Assembly: GCA_948470475.1 (NCBI GenBank) | Contig: OX419344.1 | Span: 20,968,225 to 21,032,224 of the forward strand | Reading direction: 5' to 3' | DNA length: 64,000 nucleotides | Source of the DNA: Galaxea fascicularis | Taxonomy: Eukaryota > Cnidaria > Anthozoa > Scleractinia > Euphylliidae | Part shown: piece by piece, positions 14,501-21,424 of the stretch | Numbering within the stretch: position 1 is the stretch's first letter | How the letters are laid out: each line of letters begins with the position of its first letter | The notes under the pieces: generated by a model | Seen by the model: the letters and a program-made list of their open reading frames with translations, nothing else | Database searches by the model: none | Told to the model about the DNA's origin: nothing | Translations under genes and position numbers: made by a program

Positions 14501-15043
14501 TCCGTCCTTGGAAACTGTTTGGTATTTGTTCCTAATTTTGTCGTTATTGTCCGTCACTCCCCAGTAAATTTCCTCAAAGTGTGTCCAGTCTTGCTGATCT
14601 CCAAATGAAAATGTCCAACTGAATAAAACATCAGATCCCAGGTTCCCAAATACTCTGTTTGGGGGTTCTAGTGTGAATCCTGTCCCAGGATGGTCTGTAA
14701 AACAACGAAAGAAAAAAAGGCTCTTGACATGAGAAATAATTGCATTGCCTGGCAAGACTCTCGCACGATCACTGCAAAGGAACGTCAGCTGCGACTGCTT
14801 AATGATATCAAGGCACGTGTGTCTTGATTTCCAGCGGGTTGTAATGACGTTGATGTTTTCCACGTTCCTTAATATTTGAAGTCCAACTCTAGATCAAAAC
14901 GCAAGAAGTAGTTTGTAATGCAAGTTACATGCATGCATGCATGCATGCAAGTCAAAGATTTGACCCAACTTACTTGCCACAGCATCTTTGAAGAGAAGAC
15001 AACAGGAAGCAACAACTGTTGCTACGCGAAGAAACTGCATCAT
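522..15043 (-). CDS. Receptor tyrosine kinase, Ig(3)-FN3(4)-TM-kinase, 22 exons
   Basis: This is a single-pass cell-surface receptor kinase, assembled by hand from 22 exons with GT-AG junctions and consistent phases (3810 nt, 1269 residues plus stop). Order by residue: signal peptide 1-23, Ig-like 24-155, Ig 156-242, Ig 243-334, four FN3 domains 335-719, stalk 720-758, membrane helix about 782-801, juxtamembrane 802-960, kinase about 965-1250, tail to 1269. All kinase hallmarks are present: glycine loop GRGEYG (974-979), lysine in VAVK (1001), alpha-C Glu1020, HRDLAARN (1109-1116) and DFG (1129-1131). The kinase, with GGNPYPG and [10 protein letters not shown], reads by eye like the RET/FGFR/Tie group. 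The ectodomain matches none of these vertebrate receptors exactly, so I give no symbol. Extracellular exons are phase 1, as in shuffled domain genes. Exon edges were chosen by eye; small exons 9, 10, 12 and 13 are the least certain. Confidence 0.92.
600..1400. repeat. Repeat-like block in the last RTK intron
   Basis: This stretch contains no coding exon. It holds a perfect 22-bp palindrome (GAAAAACCGATATCGGTTTTTC, about 778-799), a 30-nt hairpin at 831-860, and a longer hairpin at about 1311-1356 built from TTTGGTCTGAAATCA and its complement. I read it as one or more old inverted-repeat elements. Confidence 0.45.
1789..1888 (-). CDS. RTK exon 21: end of kinase domain
   Basis: This 100-nt exon (phase 2 to 0) encodes [18 protein letters not shown] and the final helix [15 protein letters not shown]. 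The CW-x6-RP motif that closes RTK kinase domains is intact. Confidence 0.92.
1917..2005. repeat. Short inverted-repeat element (ATTAGACCC ends)
   Basis: The 89-bp segment starts ATTAGACCC and ends GGGTCTAAT. It contains two nested complementary pieces (GGGTCAATAGC / GCTATTGACCC), so it can fold into one hairpin. It is probably a MITE remnant in an RTK intron. Confidence 0.55.
2487..2583 (-). CDS. RTK exon 20: kinase C-lobe
   Basis: This 97-nt exon (phase 1 to 2) encodes [20 protein letters not shown] then [12 protein letters not shown]. The GGNPYPG and GYRM-KP patterns are standard RTK C-lobe motifs. It lies about 2 kb from exon 19. Confidence 0.9.
4378..4407. repeat. Perfect 30-nt palindrome
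   Basis: TCGCTGAGCCCCGA, two T residues, then its exact complement form a GC-rich 14-bp stem in the long intron between RTK exons 19 and 20. It could be a hairpin in the transcript or the core of an old element. Confidence 0.6.
4651..4691 (-). CDS. RTK exon 19: DVWSFG helix F
   Basis: This 41-nt micro-exon (phase 2 to 1) encodes [13 protein letters not shown], completing DVWSFG. The acceptor is TTGGCAG and the donor a perfect GTAAGT. Confidence 0.9.
4838..5036. repeat. Dispersed coral-type repeat, copy 1
   Basis: The segment ends with AATTTTGATCTTAGGATTTA followed by AAGGGTT and matches the block at 30655-30793. It belongs to a family whose other copies (17775, 21271, 27147) begin or end with the same few dozen bases. 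Non-coding. Confidence 0.45.
5139..5209 (-). CDS. RTK exon 18: P+1 loop
   Basis: This 71-nt exon (phase 0 to 2) encodes [20 protein letters not shown] and KSDV. The LPVKW motif marks tyrosine specificity, and the Ala-Ile-Glu is the usual APE equivalent. Confidence 0.93.
5315..5437 (-). CDS. RTK exon 17: catalytic loop and DFG
   Basis: This 123-nt phase-0 exon contains the catalytic loop [13 protein letters not shown] and DFGMARDI, then the activation segment with a single tyrosine, Tyr1142. All catalytic residues (Asp1111, Arg1115, Asn1116, Asp1129) are present, so an active kinase is expected. Confidence 0.95.
5822..6009 (-). CDS. RTK exon 16: hinge and kinase insert
   Basis: This 188-nt exon (phase 1 to 0) encodes the hinge [19 protein letters not shown], a short charged kinase insert with DDYYSID, and helix E ([19 protein letters not shown]). 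The insert is far shorter than in PDGFR or VEGFR kinases and similar in size to FGFR. Confidence 0.92.
6266..6376 (-). CDS. RTK exon 15: kinase alpha-C helix
   Basis: This 111-nt phase-1 exon encodes [20 protein letters not shown] and ends ...LLGCITES. It supplies the alpha-C glutamate that pairs with the VAVK lysine and the strand-4 LLG motif. Confidence 0.9.
6944..7436 (-). CDS. RTK exon 14: long juxtamembrane region and kinase start
   Basis: This 493-nt exon starts with [16 protein letters not shown] and runs through a Tyr-containing region ([19 protein letters not shown]) into the kinase N-lobe. The nucleotide loop [14 protein letters not shown] and the catalytic lysine in VAVKTLND lie at its end. 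The tyrosines are candidate phosphorylation and docking sites. Confidence 0.92.
7675..7720 (-). CDS. RTK exon 13: acidic juxtamembrane segment
   Basis: This 46-nt exon (phase 2 to 0) encodes [15 protein letters not shown]. It is placed here because it alone bridges the phase between exons 12 and 14. The acceptor is a doubled CAGCAG, so it could shift by three bases. Confidence 0.65.
8063..8123 (-). CDS. RTK exon 12: basic juxtamembrane segment
   Basis: This 61-nt exon changes the phase from 1 to 2. It encodes a Cys- and Arg-rich segment, [14 protein letters not shown], just inside the membrane; the paired cysteines could be palmitoylated. Donor is GTGAGT. Confidence 0.65.
8330..8473 (-). CDS. 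RTK exon 11: transmembrane helix
   Basis: This 144-nt phase-1 exon encodes an acidic and polar approach ([10 protein letters not shown]), then the membrane helix [20 protein letters not shown], then a basic stop-transfer KASQKS. This places the Ig/FN3 region outside and the kinase inside the cell. Confidence 0.9.
8934..8993 (-). CDS. RTK exon 10: second stalk exon
   Basis: This 60-nt phase-1 exon encodes [19 protein letters not shown], another Ser/Thr-rich stalk piece. The acceptor TTTCGCAG is good but the donor GTGCGA is weak. The exon keeps the frame whether included or skipped, so it may be alternative. Confidence 0.55.
9160..9216 (-). CDS. RTK exon 9: Ser/Thr-rich stalk
   Basis: This small phase-1 exon encodes about 19 residues including [17 protein letters not shown]. 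It lies between the last FN3 domain and the membrane helix, is rich in Ser and Thr, and is probably O-glycosylated. Splice signals are TTTGTAG and GTAAGC. Confidence 0.7.
9496..9816. mobile_element. Two adjacent GGCCAT/CACGTG inverted-repeat elements (MITE-like)
   Basis: Two copies lie side by side (about 9496-9673 and 9674-9816) in the intron after RTK exon 8. Each has a GACGTC...GGCGGCCAT arm and an opposite arm ATATGGCCGCTGGTCACGTG. The same family occurs at 42141, 44038 and 51447; the last copy shows clean TA-flanked ends. Confidence 0.6.
9830..10135 (-). CDS. RTK exon 8: FN3 domain 4 (membrane-proximal)
   Basis: This 306-nt phase-1 exon holds the last fibronectin III domain: [12 protein letters not shown] opening, [14 protein letters not shown] around the core Trp, and [14 protein letters not shown] strand F. 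Two copies of a GGCCAT-containing inverted-repeat element lie in the intron immediately downstream of its GTAACT donor. Confidence 0.88.
10610..10891 (-). CDS. RTK exon 7: FN3 domain 3
   Basis: This 282-nt phase-1 exon holds a fibronectin III domain: [11 protein letters not shown] opening, LNVTWNSS core Trp, [17 protein letters not shown] strand F and a TTLLAG end. Acceptor is TTTTCAG and donor GTGACG. Confidence 0.9.
11064..11345 (-). CDS. RTK exon 6: FN3 domain 2
   Basis: This 282-nt phase-1 exon holds a fibronectin III domain: DPPRVLSI opening, VNISWNS core Trp, [17 protein letters not shown] strand F and LEAG end. It closely resembles exons 5 and 7, consistent with domain duplication inside the gene. 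Confidence 0.9.
11457..11516. repeat. (ATTG)n microsatellite
   Basis: About 14 copies of GATT with one interruption, in the intron between RTK exons 5 and 6. Confidence 0.95.
11830..12114 (-). CDS. RTK exon 5: FN3 domain 1
   Basis: This 285-nt phase-1 exon holds a fibronectin type III domain. It opens with a proline-rich VPPSPP linker, carries the core Trp in LSINITWNK, and ends with the [14 protein letters not shown] strand F-G pattern followed by LEAG. Confidence 0.9.
12576..12790. repeat. Long GTG/ATG trinucleotide microsatellite
   Basis: About 215 bp of mixed GTG, ATG and GTGATG units lies in the RTK intron close to the exon 4 donor. It produces long spurious open frames (Val/Met-rich on plus, Pro/Ser-rich on minus) that are not genes. 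Confidence 0.95.
12817..13092 (-). CDS. RTK exon 4: third Ig domain
   Basis: This 276-nt phase-1 exon encodes a second I-set-like Ig domain. It has [19 protein letters not shown] with the first Cys and core Trp, and [13 protein letters not shown] with the Tyr-x-Cys. Several NxT/S sequons are present. A long GTG/ATG microsatellite starts about 25 bp beyond its GTGAGT donor. Confidence 0.9.
13451..13711 (-). CDS. RTK exon 3: I-set Ig domain
   Basis: This 261-nt phase-1 exon gives a textbook I-set Ig domain of 87 residues: [13 protein letters not shown] for strand B, IEWTNNG with the core Trp, and [13 protein letters not shown] for strand F with its Tyr-x-Cys. The acceptor is TTTTTTAG and the donor GTAAGT. 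Confidence 0.9.
14299..14694 (-). CDS. RTK exon 2: first Ig-like (V-type) domain
   Basis: The exon has a TTTTACAG acceptor and a GTAAGA donor, both phase 1, and encodes 132 residues. The pattern is a divergent V-set Ig fold: a hydrophobic strand with SWTF, a long middle with an IYWGV segment, and [10 protein letters not shown] where the second cysteine lies. The first-sheet cysteine of a canonical Ig is not obvious, so the disulfide may be atypical. Confidence 0.8.
14928..14949. repeat. (ATGC)n microsatellite
   Basis: A short run of about five ATGC units in the first RTK intron, close to exon 1. Confidence 0.85.
14974..15043 (-). CDS. RTK exon 1: start codon and signal peptide
   Basis: The exon begins with two consecutive ATG codons and encodes [15 protein letters not shown] followed by LLFKDAVA, a typical short n-region plus hydrophobic core and small-residue cleavage site. 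It ends before a consensus GTAAGT donor in phase 1, matching the next exon. No longer upstream frame is evident, so I take the first ATG as the start. Confidence 0.85.
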
Positions 15044-15100
15044 ACTGTTAGAGCGAAGTTCGAGGCACACTACGAAAGAAAATTAAACAAATGTAGTTAA

Positions 15101-17774
15101 ATTCGTATTCGCTGCAATGTTTGGATGGGTAGGTCCCTTGTTTAGGAAACCTAGCGTGGTTTTTGAAGCGGAGATCCGTGTTACCTCCACCTGGTTTGGG
15201 CCACCAAGATGGAATGCTTAATGATATGTTTGTCCTCTCAGAATCTTTTGTTCACCAGTCAATGTCAAAATCGACTTTAAAATACGCGTGAAATTAGACT
15301 CCTTCAAAAAATCTGACTTGGAGCAAGACATAGGATATATGGTGCCAGACTTTATCGACTTTGATTTCACAAGAAGATTTTCTCCACCACTCAAACACCG
15401 CAAGCGTTGATTTGCTCCTATTCTAGGAAAGGTTAAAGGGGAACTGTCATCGGACAATTATGAAACAGTCATTTTAATGTTAAAGACTGGAATAAATTCA
15501 AGCCAATGCGCAAAATTGACAACATTTGTTGGTTGGGCGCCAGGGACAATATAGATGAATGATCAGTGTAAAAGTGACCGTGTTTAAAATTAGCCACTTC
15601 CTGGTTATTATAATTACACTCTTGCACGGCTTTCTGCATACCTCAAAACATAAAGTGCATTTACGATCCATAAGTGGGTTTAGTTTTGCAAAATCCGTCT
15701 TAGCGACGTGTGGCGTTTCACACGAAATCATCTTCAGTCAAAAATTGAACAAAAAAAAAAAGACGGCCGAAGATGGCCCGCTAAGCTTTCTTTGAGTTCA
15801 CATGAAAAGAGATTACCTGAAAGTATTGTTTTACCACAGAAAGAGCACTTTGTATCGCGGGAAATATCTTGCCGTGCGAGTTCTTTTCTCGTGAGGTATA
15901 AGTCATAGCTACTTCTAAAGAGCAAATTAGTAAGCACGCGAGATCAAATCTGGGAACTGCATTTCTAAACAATATAAAACGGAACCACAAAAAGGAAAAA
16001 AAGGACCTAATATATGTGCGTGGTAACATTCATCTTAAAACTCCATTCAAAACCACTTTTTTCAGCATCACTAAATAGACGATGCCACATAATGGTCATT
16101 GATCTATAGTCTATAGATTTCATTAGGATGGCATTATACTCGAGGATTTATATATAGAATCTTAAGAGTCAAAGCTGCATTAAAAGACTGCTCAAGGTTG
16201 GATGACAAAAACGGAAAGGATAAATTGCGAACATTTTCCTTCTAACAAGTAAAAAACACCCTGACAGCAAAGAAGTTGTAGTTGCGAAAACTAACATATG
16301 CCTTATACTAGTTGAATGTGCTAGCACTATAAAAAAGAAATTTATAAAGTGCCACGCCCTTTAGTGTGGTCTCGTGCACCCCCCAGGCTGTAGCTTAAGA
16401 TGATGATCGAAAGAACAAAGGAGTAGTCGACAAATCAAAATATCAACCATTTGGGATGTAGAGAAGCCTGGATGTATGTGGAGAGACACTTGTTCTTTTA
16501 TTCATTAATGGAATCCCAGTTAATTCAGTGTGGAAAAAATACTCCGAAAGTGCAATGGAGTCCTAATGTTCTTATCCGTTGAAAGTACTTATTTCTTTAC
16601 CATAATGGGCAAAGTTTTGTCGCAAGACTTATGAAAGTCGTTTAAACTTTCGAGAGGTGATTAAGGCTGAAGAAAAAAACGGGCACAAGTGCACCTATCA
16701 GTGGGAAACACTTTCCGTTGGGCAAGAGGGGTCGAAGGAAGCAGCTTCGGCAGCGAATGTCGCTGAAAAGCAGGAAAGGTCAGAAAAATCGAGGCAGTAT
16801 GGGAACATTACTACCATCGTACAGCAGATAGATAAAGCACGCCACCCAACCCATTATAGTGTAGACTTCCTGTGCATAACGTTGCTCAAGGAAGTAAACT
16901 ATAGAACTATGAGATAGATTTACATATGCAGTTAATAGTTGGGCTCACTGTGCACACAGTCCAAATGTACTAAGGTGTAAAATTAGTGGAGGCGGGGAAA
17001 TGCATTGGTGTAAAGACTGATCATAAGTCCTGTCAACCAAACTAAAACAAGTTTGGACGTTAGCTAAACATAAAAGAAAATATTCCAATTTTCACTATAG
17101 TCTTCAACAATTACTAATGCTTACTGCGCCCTGTAATGGGTATCACAAGATAAAACATGGCCACGTGACCAAAGAAAAGCCAAAAGGCAACGCAAAGAAA
17201 AAACCGACTTCGAAGAACCTCAGTACGGCATGGCTCCATGCACAGATTGTGCCGAGTTAGCCAACGAATTTAATACAGGCTGACCACATCTACAATGTTC
17301 GATTTTTTTTTTCTTTTTTCAGTAGTGCCAAGAGAGCCAGTTAGACATGCTTGGTCAAAAATAGTTACCCACTCACTTCTCAAAAGCGGCTTGTTCTTAA
17401 CTCTTGCTCCAGACGTAATACATTAATAAGCATGCCCGAGATCGACGAATTAAGAAGCTCAAGGGTAGGGGTGAATCTCGAAAATGTTGTGTGAGAGTTG
17501 AAAGTTCAGTAATATCAGATAGCAGAACTGACTTTTCACTGCGTAAAATTTCTATTTAAATATTCTTTTACATGTTCGCCCCAAGAGCTAAATAAGCTCA
17601 TCACGGGGGGCTTACACCAAAACTTTAAATTACAACATTCTCCAGAATCACGCCGGTGGTCCGGCTGTCATGGAAGGAATGCGGTATCGTGACCCCAAAC
17701 TAAGCACAACTGTAATGATTTAAATAATAGCTTTCTCCCTTCTTCCCTTCTTCATTTACCTGAGCTGTCATTTA
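15101..17774. other. Gene-poor upstream region of the RTK gene
   Basis: I see no recognisable coding exon. Open frames here are short, lack domain patterns, and overlap each other on both strands. The RTK promoter should lie in the first few hundred bases, but I see no clear TATA box. Confidence 0.5.
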
Positions 17775-17990
17775 ACCCTTAAACCCCTTAGAGTGATCAG
17801 TGCTTAATTTCTCCTGACTAATAACACTGCGCAATGAAACATAAAAGTTGTGAGAAAAAAGAAGTGGTCAACAAGTAACAAAGGTCTTGATTGTTTAACA
17901 AAGTCTCCTCATCATCACTATAAAATAAAAATGTATGGAGAGCAGTGTGGGGAGTGCACACTGTTCTCTGCCAATAGAATGGTTTAAGTA
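17775..17990. repeat. Dispersed coral-type repeat, copy 2
   Basis: The segment starts CCTTAAACCCCTTAGAGTGA and continues with TTAATTTCTCC, AACAAAG and CTCCTCATCATCA blocks shared with 27147-27358. The shared order shows a dispersed repeat. Non-coding. Confidence 0.6.
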
Positions 17991-19018
17991 TTTTAATTAC
18001 AAGAACCATTGAGCCACAATTGACCCAATGATTTTCCACCTATACCCGAACCGTTTTGCCACAACACACGTACAGCACGTTTTCTTTATCCATAGTTGCA
18101 GACAAGCTGTTAAACAGCAGATGACCCACCGTATTTTAGAACTAATTGATGACATGAATGCGATTTTAAAAGATGTTAGGTGGTTGATATGTGTTATCGG
18201 CTTTTCTTCTTTCCTGAAAACTTTTGTAATTACCACTTTTGTTCTGGACCAAACTGCAAAAGCCCACTTAGTTTCTTATTTGAAAACCTTGTTAATCCGA
18301 TCACTCCATTAATTCAGCCAAATTTTCATGGCCTGACGGTGGTCGTATTATTTACAGGGTTCCACTGTAATTCTGTCCTAACTTGCCACTTCTTGATCTT
18401 GCAGTTCGCATTGTCAAGTTTGCGTTTTCTGGAAGTCAAGAAACTTCTCATTATTTTATTGTCGAGGAATGTTTTTCCCTTGAAAGGAAATGTGAAATTC
18501 TAAGAGACTGAATAACAACATTTATGCCTGGCTCTCAGAGGGAGACCGCAAAGGAAACCTTTTAAGGAGTATATTTTTTTGAGGTAGCCCACGGCTGACA
18601 TCTTGCCAAAAAAAAGTGACATCACCTCCTATTTTTTTTTTCGGGTAGTGAATAATAACTGAATATAGTTCGTGGCCTATAAGCCATTGATAACCATAAG
18701 CTGTCATAAGGGGAAATCCAGAATTACCGTGAAAACGTATACACGTCGTAAGTCCTGGCTGATAGTGCTGGCGCGGAACACGAAAATCCGTCAAACGGAA
18801 ACAAAACCTGTCGTCAAGTCAGGCTCGAAGCACGAAAGGTTAAGAGTGAATAAACTCCGTGGATTGCAAGAACATTTCAAAGTCTTTGCTTGAAATTGAA
18901 AATATCAGAGATGAAGGTGTGCACTGTTTTGCACGGTCCATATCTCATTTTCCGAGACGAGTGGTGGTGTGGTTCAAAAGGCGGACACGCAATCCGGAAA
19001 CCTCAGGTCGATGAAGTC

Positions 19019-19620
19019 CTTTTTACCACCGGTGTAATGCTTCTAAACCTGAAAGGCAGTGCTGCGCTCAGGTCTTTAGTAACATGCACCAACACTGAGC
19101 CTTCTTGTCAAATTTTAACCAGATAAGGTTGCTATTTGTAACTCCCAACTGTATCAGGGATCTACTGCAATTGTATGCTGGCTTTTGGCAACTGAATGTG
19201 GCCCCAGGAACGGGCGACCTGAGGATCTACTTATTTGTCGGAAACTCTTTAAAAATCCCTGTTGGTATGTTTATTACATTACCGCGTCAACGTTTTCGAC
19301 ACTCGAAAGTAAGGAAGACTTTTTACCACCGGTGTAATGCTTCTAAACCTTAAAGGCAGTGCTGCGCTCAGATCTTTAGTAACATGCACCAACACTGAAC
19401 CATCTCGTCAAATTTTGACCAGATAAGGTTGCGGCTATTTGTAACTCCCATCTGTATCAGGGATCTACTACAATTGTATGCTGGCTTTTGGTAATATGGC
19501 CCCAGGAACGGGCGACCTGAGGATCTACTTATTTGTCGGAAACTCTTTAAAAATCCCTGTTGGTATGTTTATTACATTACCGCGTCTACGTTTTCGACAC
19601 TCGAAAATAAAGAAGACTTC
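19019..19620. repeat. Tandem duplication, two ~300 bp units
   Basis: TTTTACCACCGGTGTAATGC occurs at 19021 and again at 19321, and the following ~300 bases match closely (GGGCGACCTGAGGATCTACT in both). The copies differ by a few substitutions and small indels. Overlapping short frames exist in both, but no known protein is recognised. Confidence 0.9.
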
Positions 19621-20092
19621 GAATGTTAATCGATGGATTACAGGTGTGAAAACGAACCATGATTTCGCATATATGACGGCTTTGCAGGAGTTGTAAAGGA
19701 GTGGCTTTCACAGTTAATACTCCACTCAGCTGAGCAGTGTTTACCTGTGGAGTAGCTGAAAGCTACCATCGTGGGCATTTGAAATGAAAACCTGCAACCA
19801 CCCCTCCCCCAATTTTAGTATTGGAAAAGAAGACGCGTTTTAGTCTGAGGGCGAATTTATCATTGTTTCATGGGGAGGGGGGTAGGAGGTTCATTTGTCT
19901 TATTCCGTCCAATATTTTTCGTGTGATACTGGTTTCTAGGCTATACTAGCTGCTCTAACTTGTGTGTGTTCACACTGACAATTTTGCGTTTTTTAATTCA
20001 CATTTTCACCTTCACCTTCACCTTCACGTAAAGTGTAAGTGAGCAAACAGCAAGTGCGTTTAATGTATCTTTTTCTAGCAGTAACTGTGGCG

Positions 20093-20557
20093 CTAAGAGT
20101 GGTTAGGGGGAAGTGTTTCTTTCGTCTGTAATACACGAGGTGCTGTCTGATGTCCAACATCTTCAAAGCTTGCCGCAAGAAAATTTTGAAATACAAACAG
20201 CCAAATCCTTGGTCTAAATTTGTATTCTTTAATTATGTACCGCGAGAGCCACCTTCCGCTTTCTTTAAAATCTTTCATGCTTCTTAAAACCAACAAACCG
20301 GCTATTTTGTTACATTTCTTTCGTAATGAAGAAAATCCAAGATAGCATGACAAATGCCCAGTTAATTTTTTTAGCCACTTGAGATCTGATACTCTACGAT
20401 CATTTGTCTCTTTTGAGAGGCATAAAACGTGTTTTGAGTACCGAAAACCGGAACAACGAATACTCCAAGGCAGTTCAATCGTGCTTACGTGTCTCAAAAC
20501 AAAAATACTATGAATGGCATCTTCTTCGAAAAGCTCTGACTTTGATTTTGTTACCAA
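20093..20557 (-). CDS. Unrecognised 154-codon open frame
   Basis: This is the longest unassigned continuous frame in the 15-28 kb interval. It is basic and Leu/Ser-rich, with no signal peptide, repeats or motif I know. It has no evident partner exons, and chance or an old element is as likely as a gene. Confidence 0.15.
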   Translation of the reverse strand: MVTKSKSELFEEDAIHSIFVLRHVSTIELPWSIRCSGFRYSKHVLCLSKETNDRRVSDLKWLKKLTGHLSCYLGFSSLRKKCNKIAGLLVLRSMKDFKESGRWLSRYIIKEYKFRPRIWLFVFQNFLAASFEDVGHQTAPRVLQTKETLPPNHS

Positions 20558-21270
20558 TTTCCTGCCACTTTGTGTGGAATGATGAGGAGGAGTAACAAAT
20601 GAAAGATAGGTTGGGACAATCTATACCTAAATTGGCTAGCTACATTTTGCCGAGGTGCTTAGAAAGTTGGTTATTTGATTGCAGCTTTCATAATTGATTT
20701 GTAGGGTGCAGAAAGAAAGGCAGGTCTTTTCTCCCAGAAAGTTTCATTTTCATTCCTGCATTAGCAAACAATGACTGGTGCGAATTAAGGTCTTTTCTCA
20801 CTGGATTTCATACACACCAGAACAATGCTCTTCTCCTAATCTCATAGTTTGAATAAAGTCATTTTGTCAATGAATTAAGAGCAAACAGCATAACATGCGA
20901 GTCCTGCACAAAGCATCCGAATGGGCATAATCATGATGTAAGGCTTAACATTTGTAAAAGGGATTGATTTCACGGATGTAGACATGCTTTTCGATACTGA
21001 AACGTCTGAAACAGCACCACGGGAACTGATCAGTTCTGAGGATTTCACGCAAACGCTAAGACGTCCTTAAAACAGAGTCATCACGAAAAAACCGCACAAA
21101 GACAATTTCTTCTCTATGGCTTTCCCTTGAAAGTTCAAATTTTAGAGGGCTTCATCACCGAACTTTCAAGAGAGATAATAGCGCACTCGTTCTGATAGCT
21201 TTCTTCGACCTTCAGTTTCCGGTGGGAAAGTATGGCCCCTTTAACGCCCAGAAGTGATTAGCATTTAACG

Positions 21271-21424
21271 TCCCGTTATAAACCAATACATTGTCCAGCA
21301 GAAAAGTGAATAGCCAGAGGATGTTAACTTGATATAACTCCAAATTCTCTTAACTAATGCACAAGGAAATGTATAGCGGCTAGAAAGGAGAATTAATAAT
21401 CAGATTTTGGGAGTTAGAGGGTTT
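21271..21424. repeat. Dispersed coral-type repeat, copy 3 (partial)
   Basis: The end GGAGAATTAATAATCAGATT followed by GGGAGTTAGAGGGTTTA matches the terminal block of the family seen at 4838, 17775 and 27147. Confidence 0.4.
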
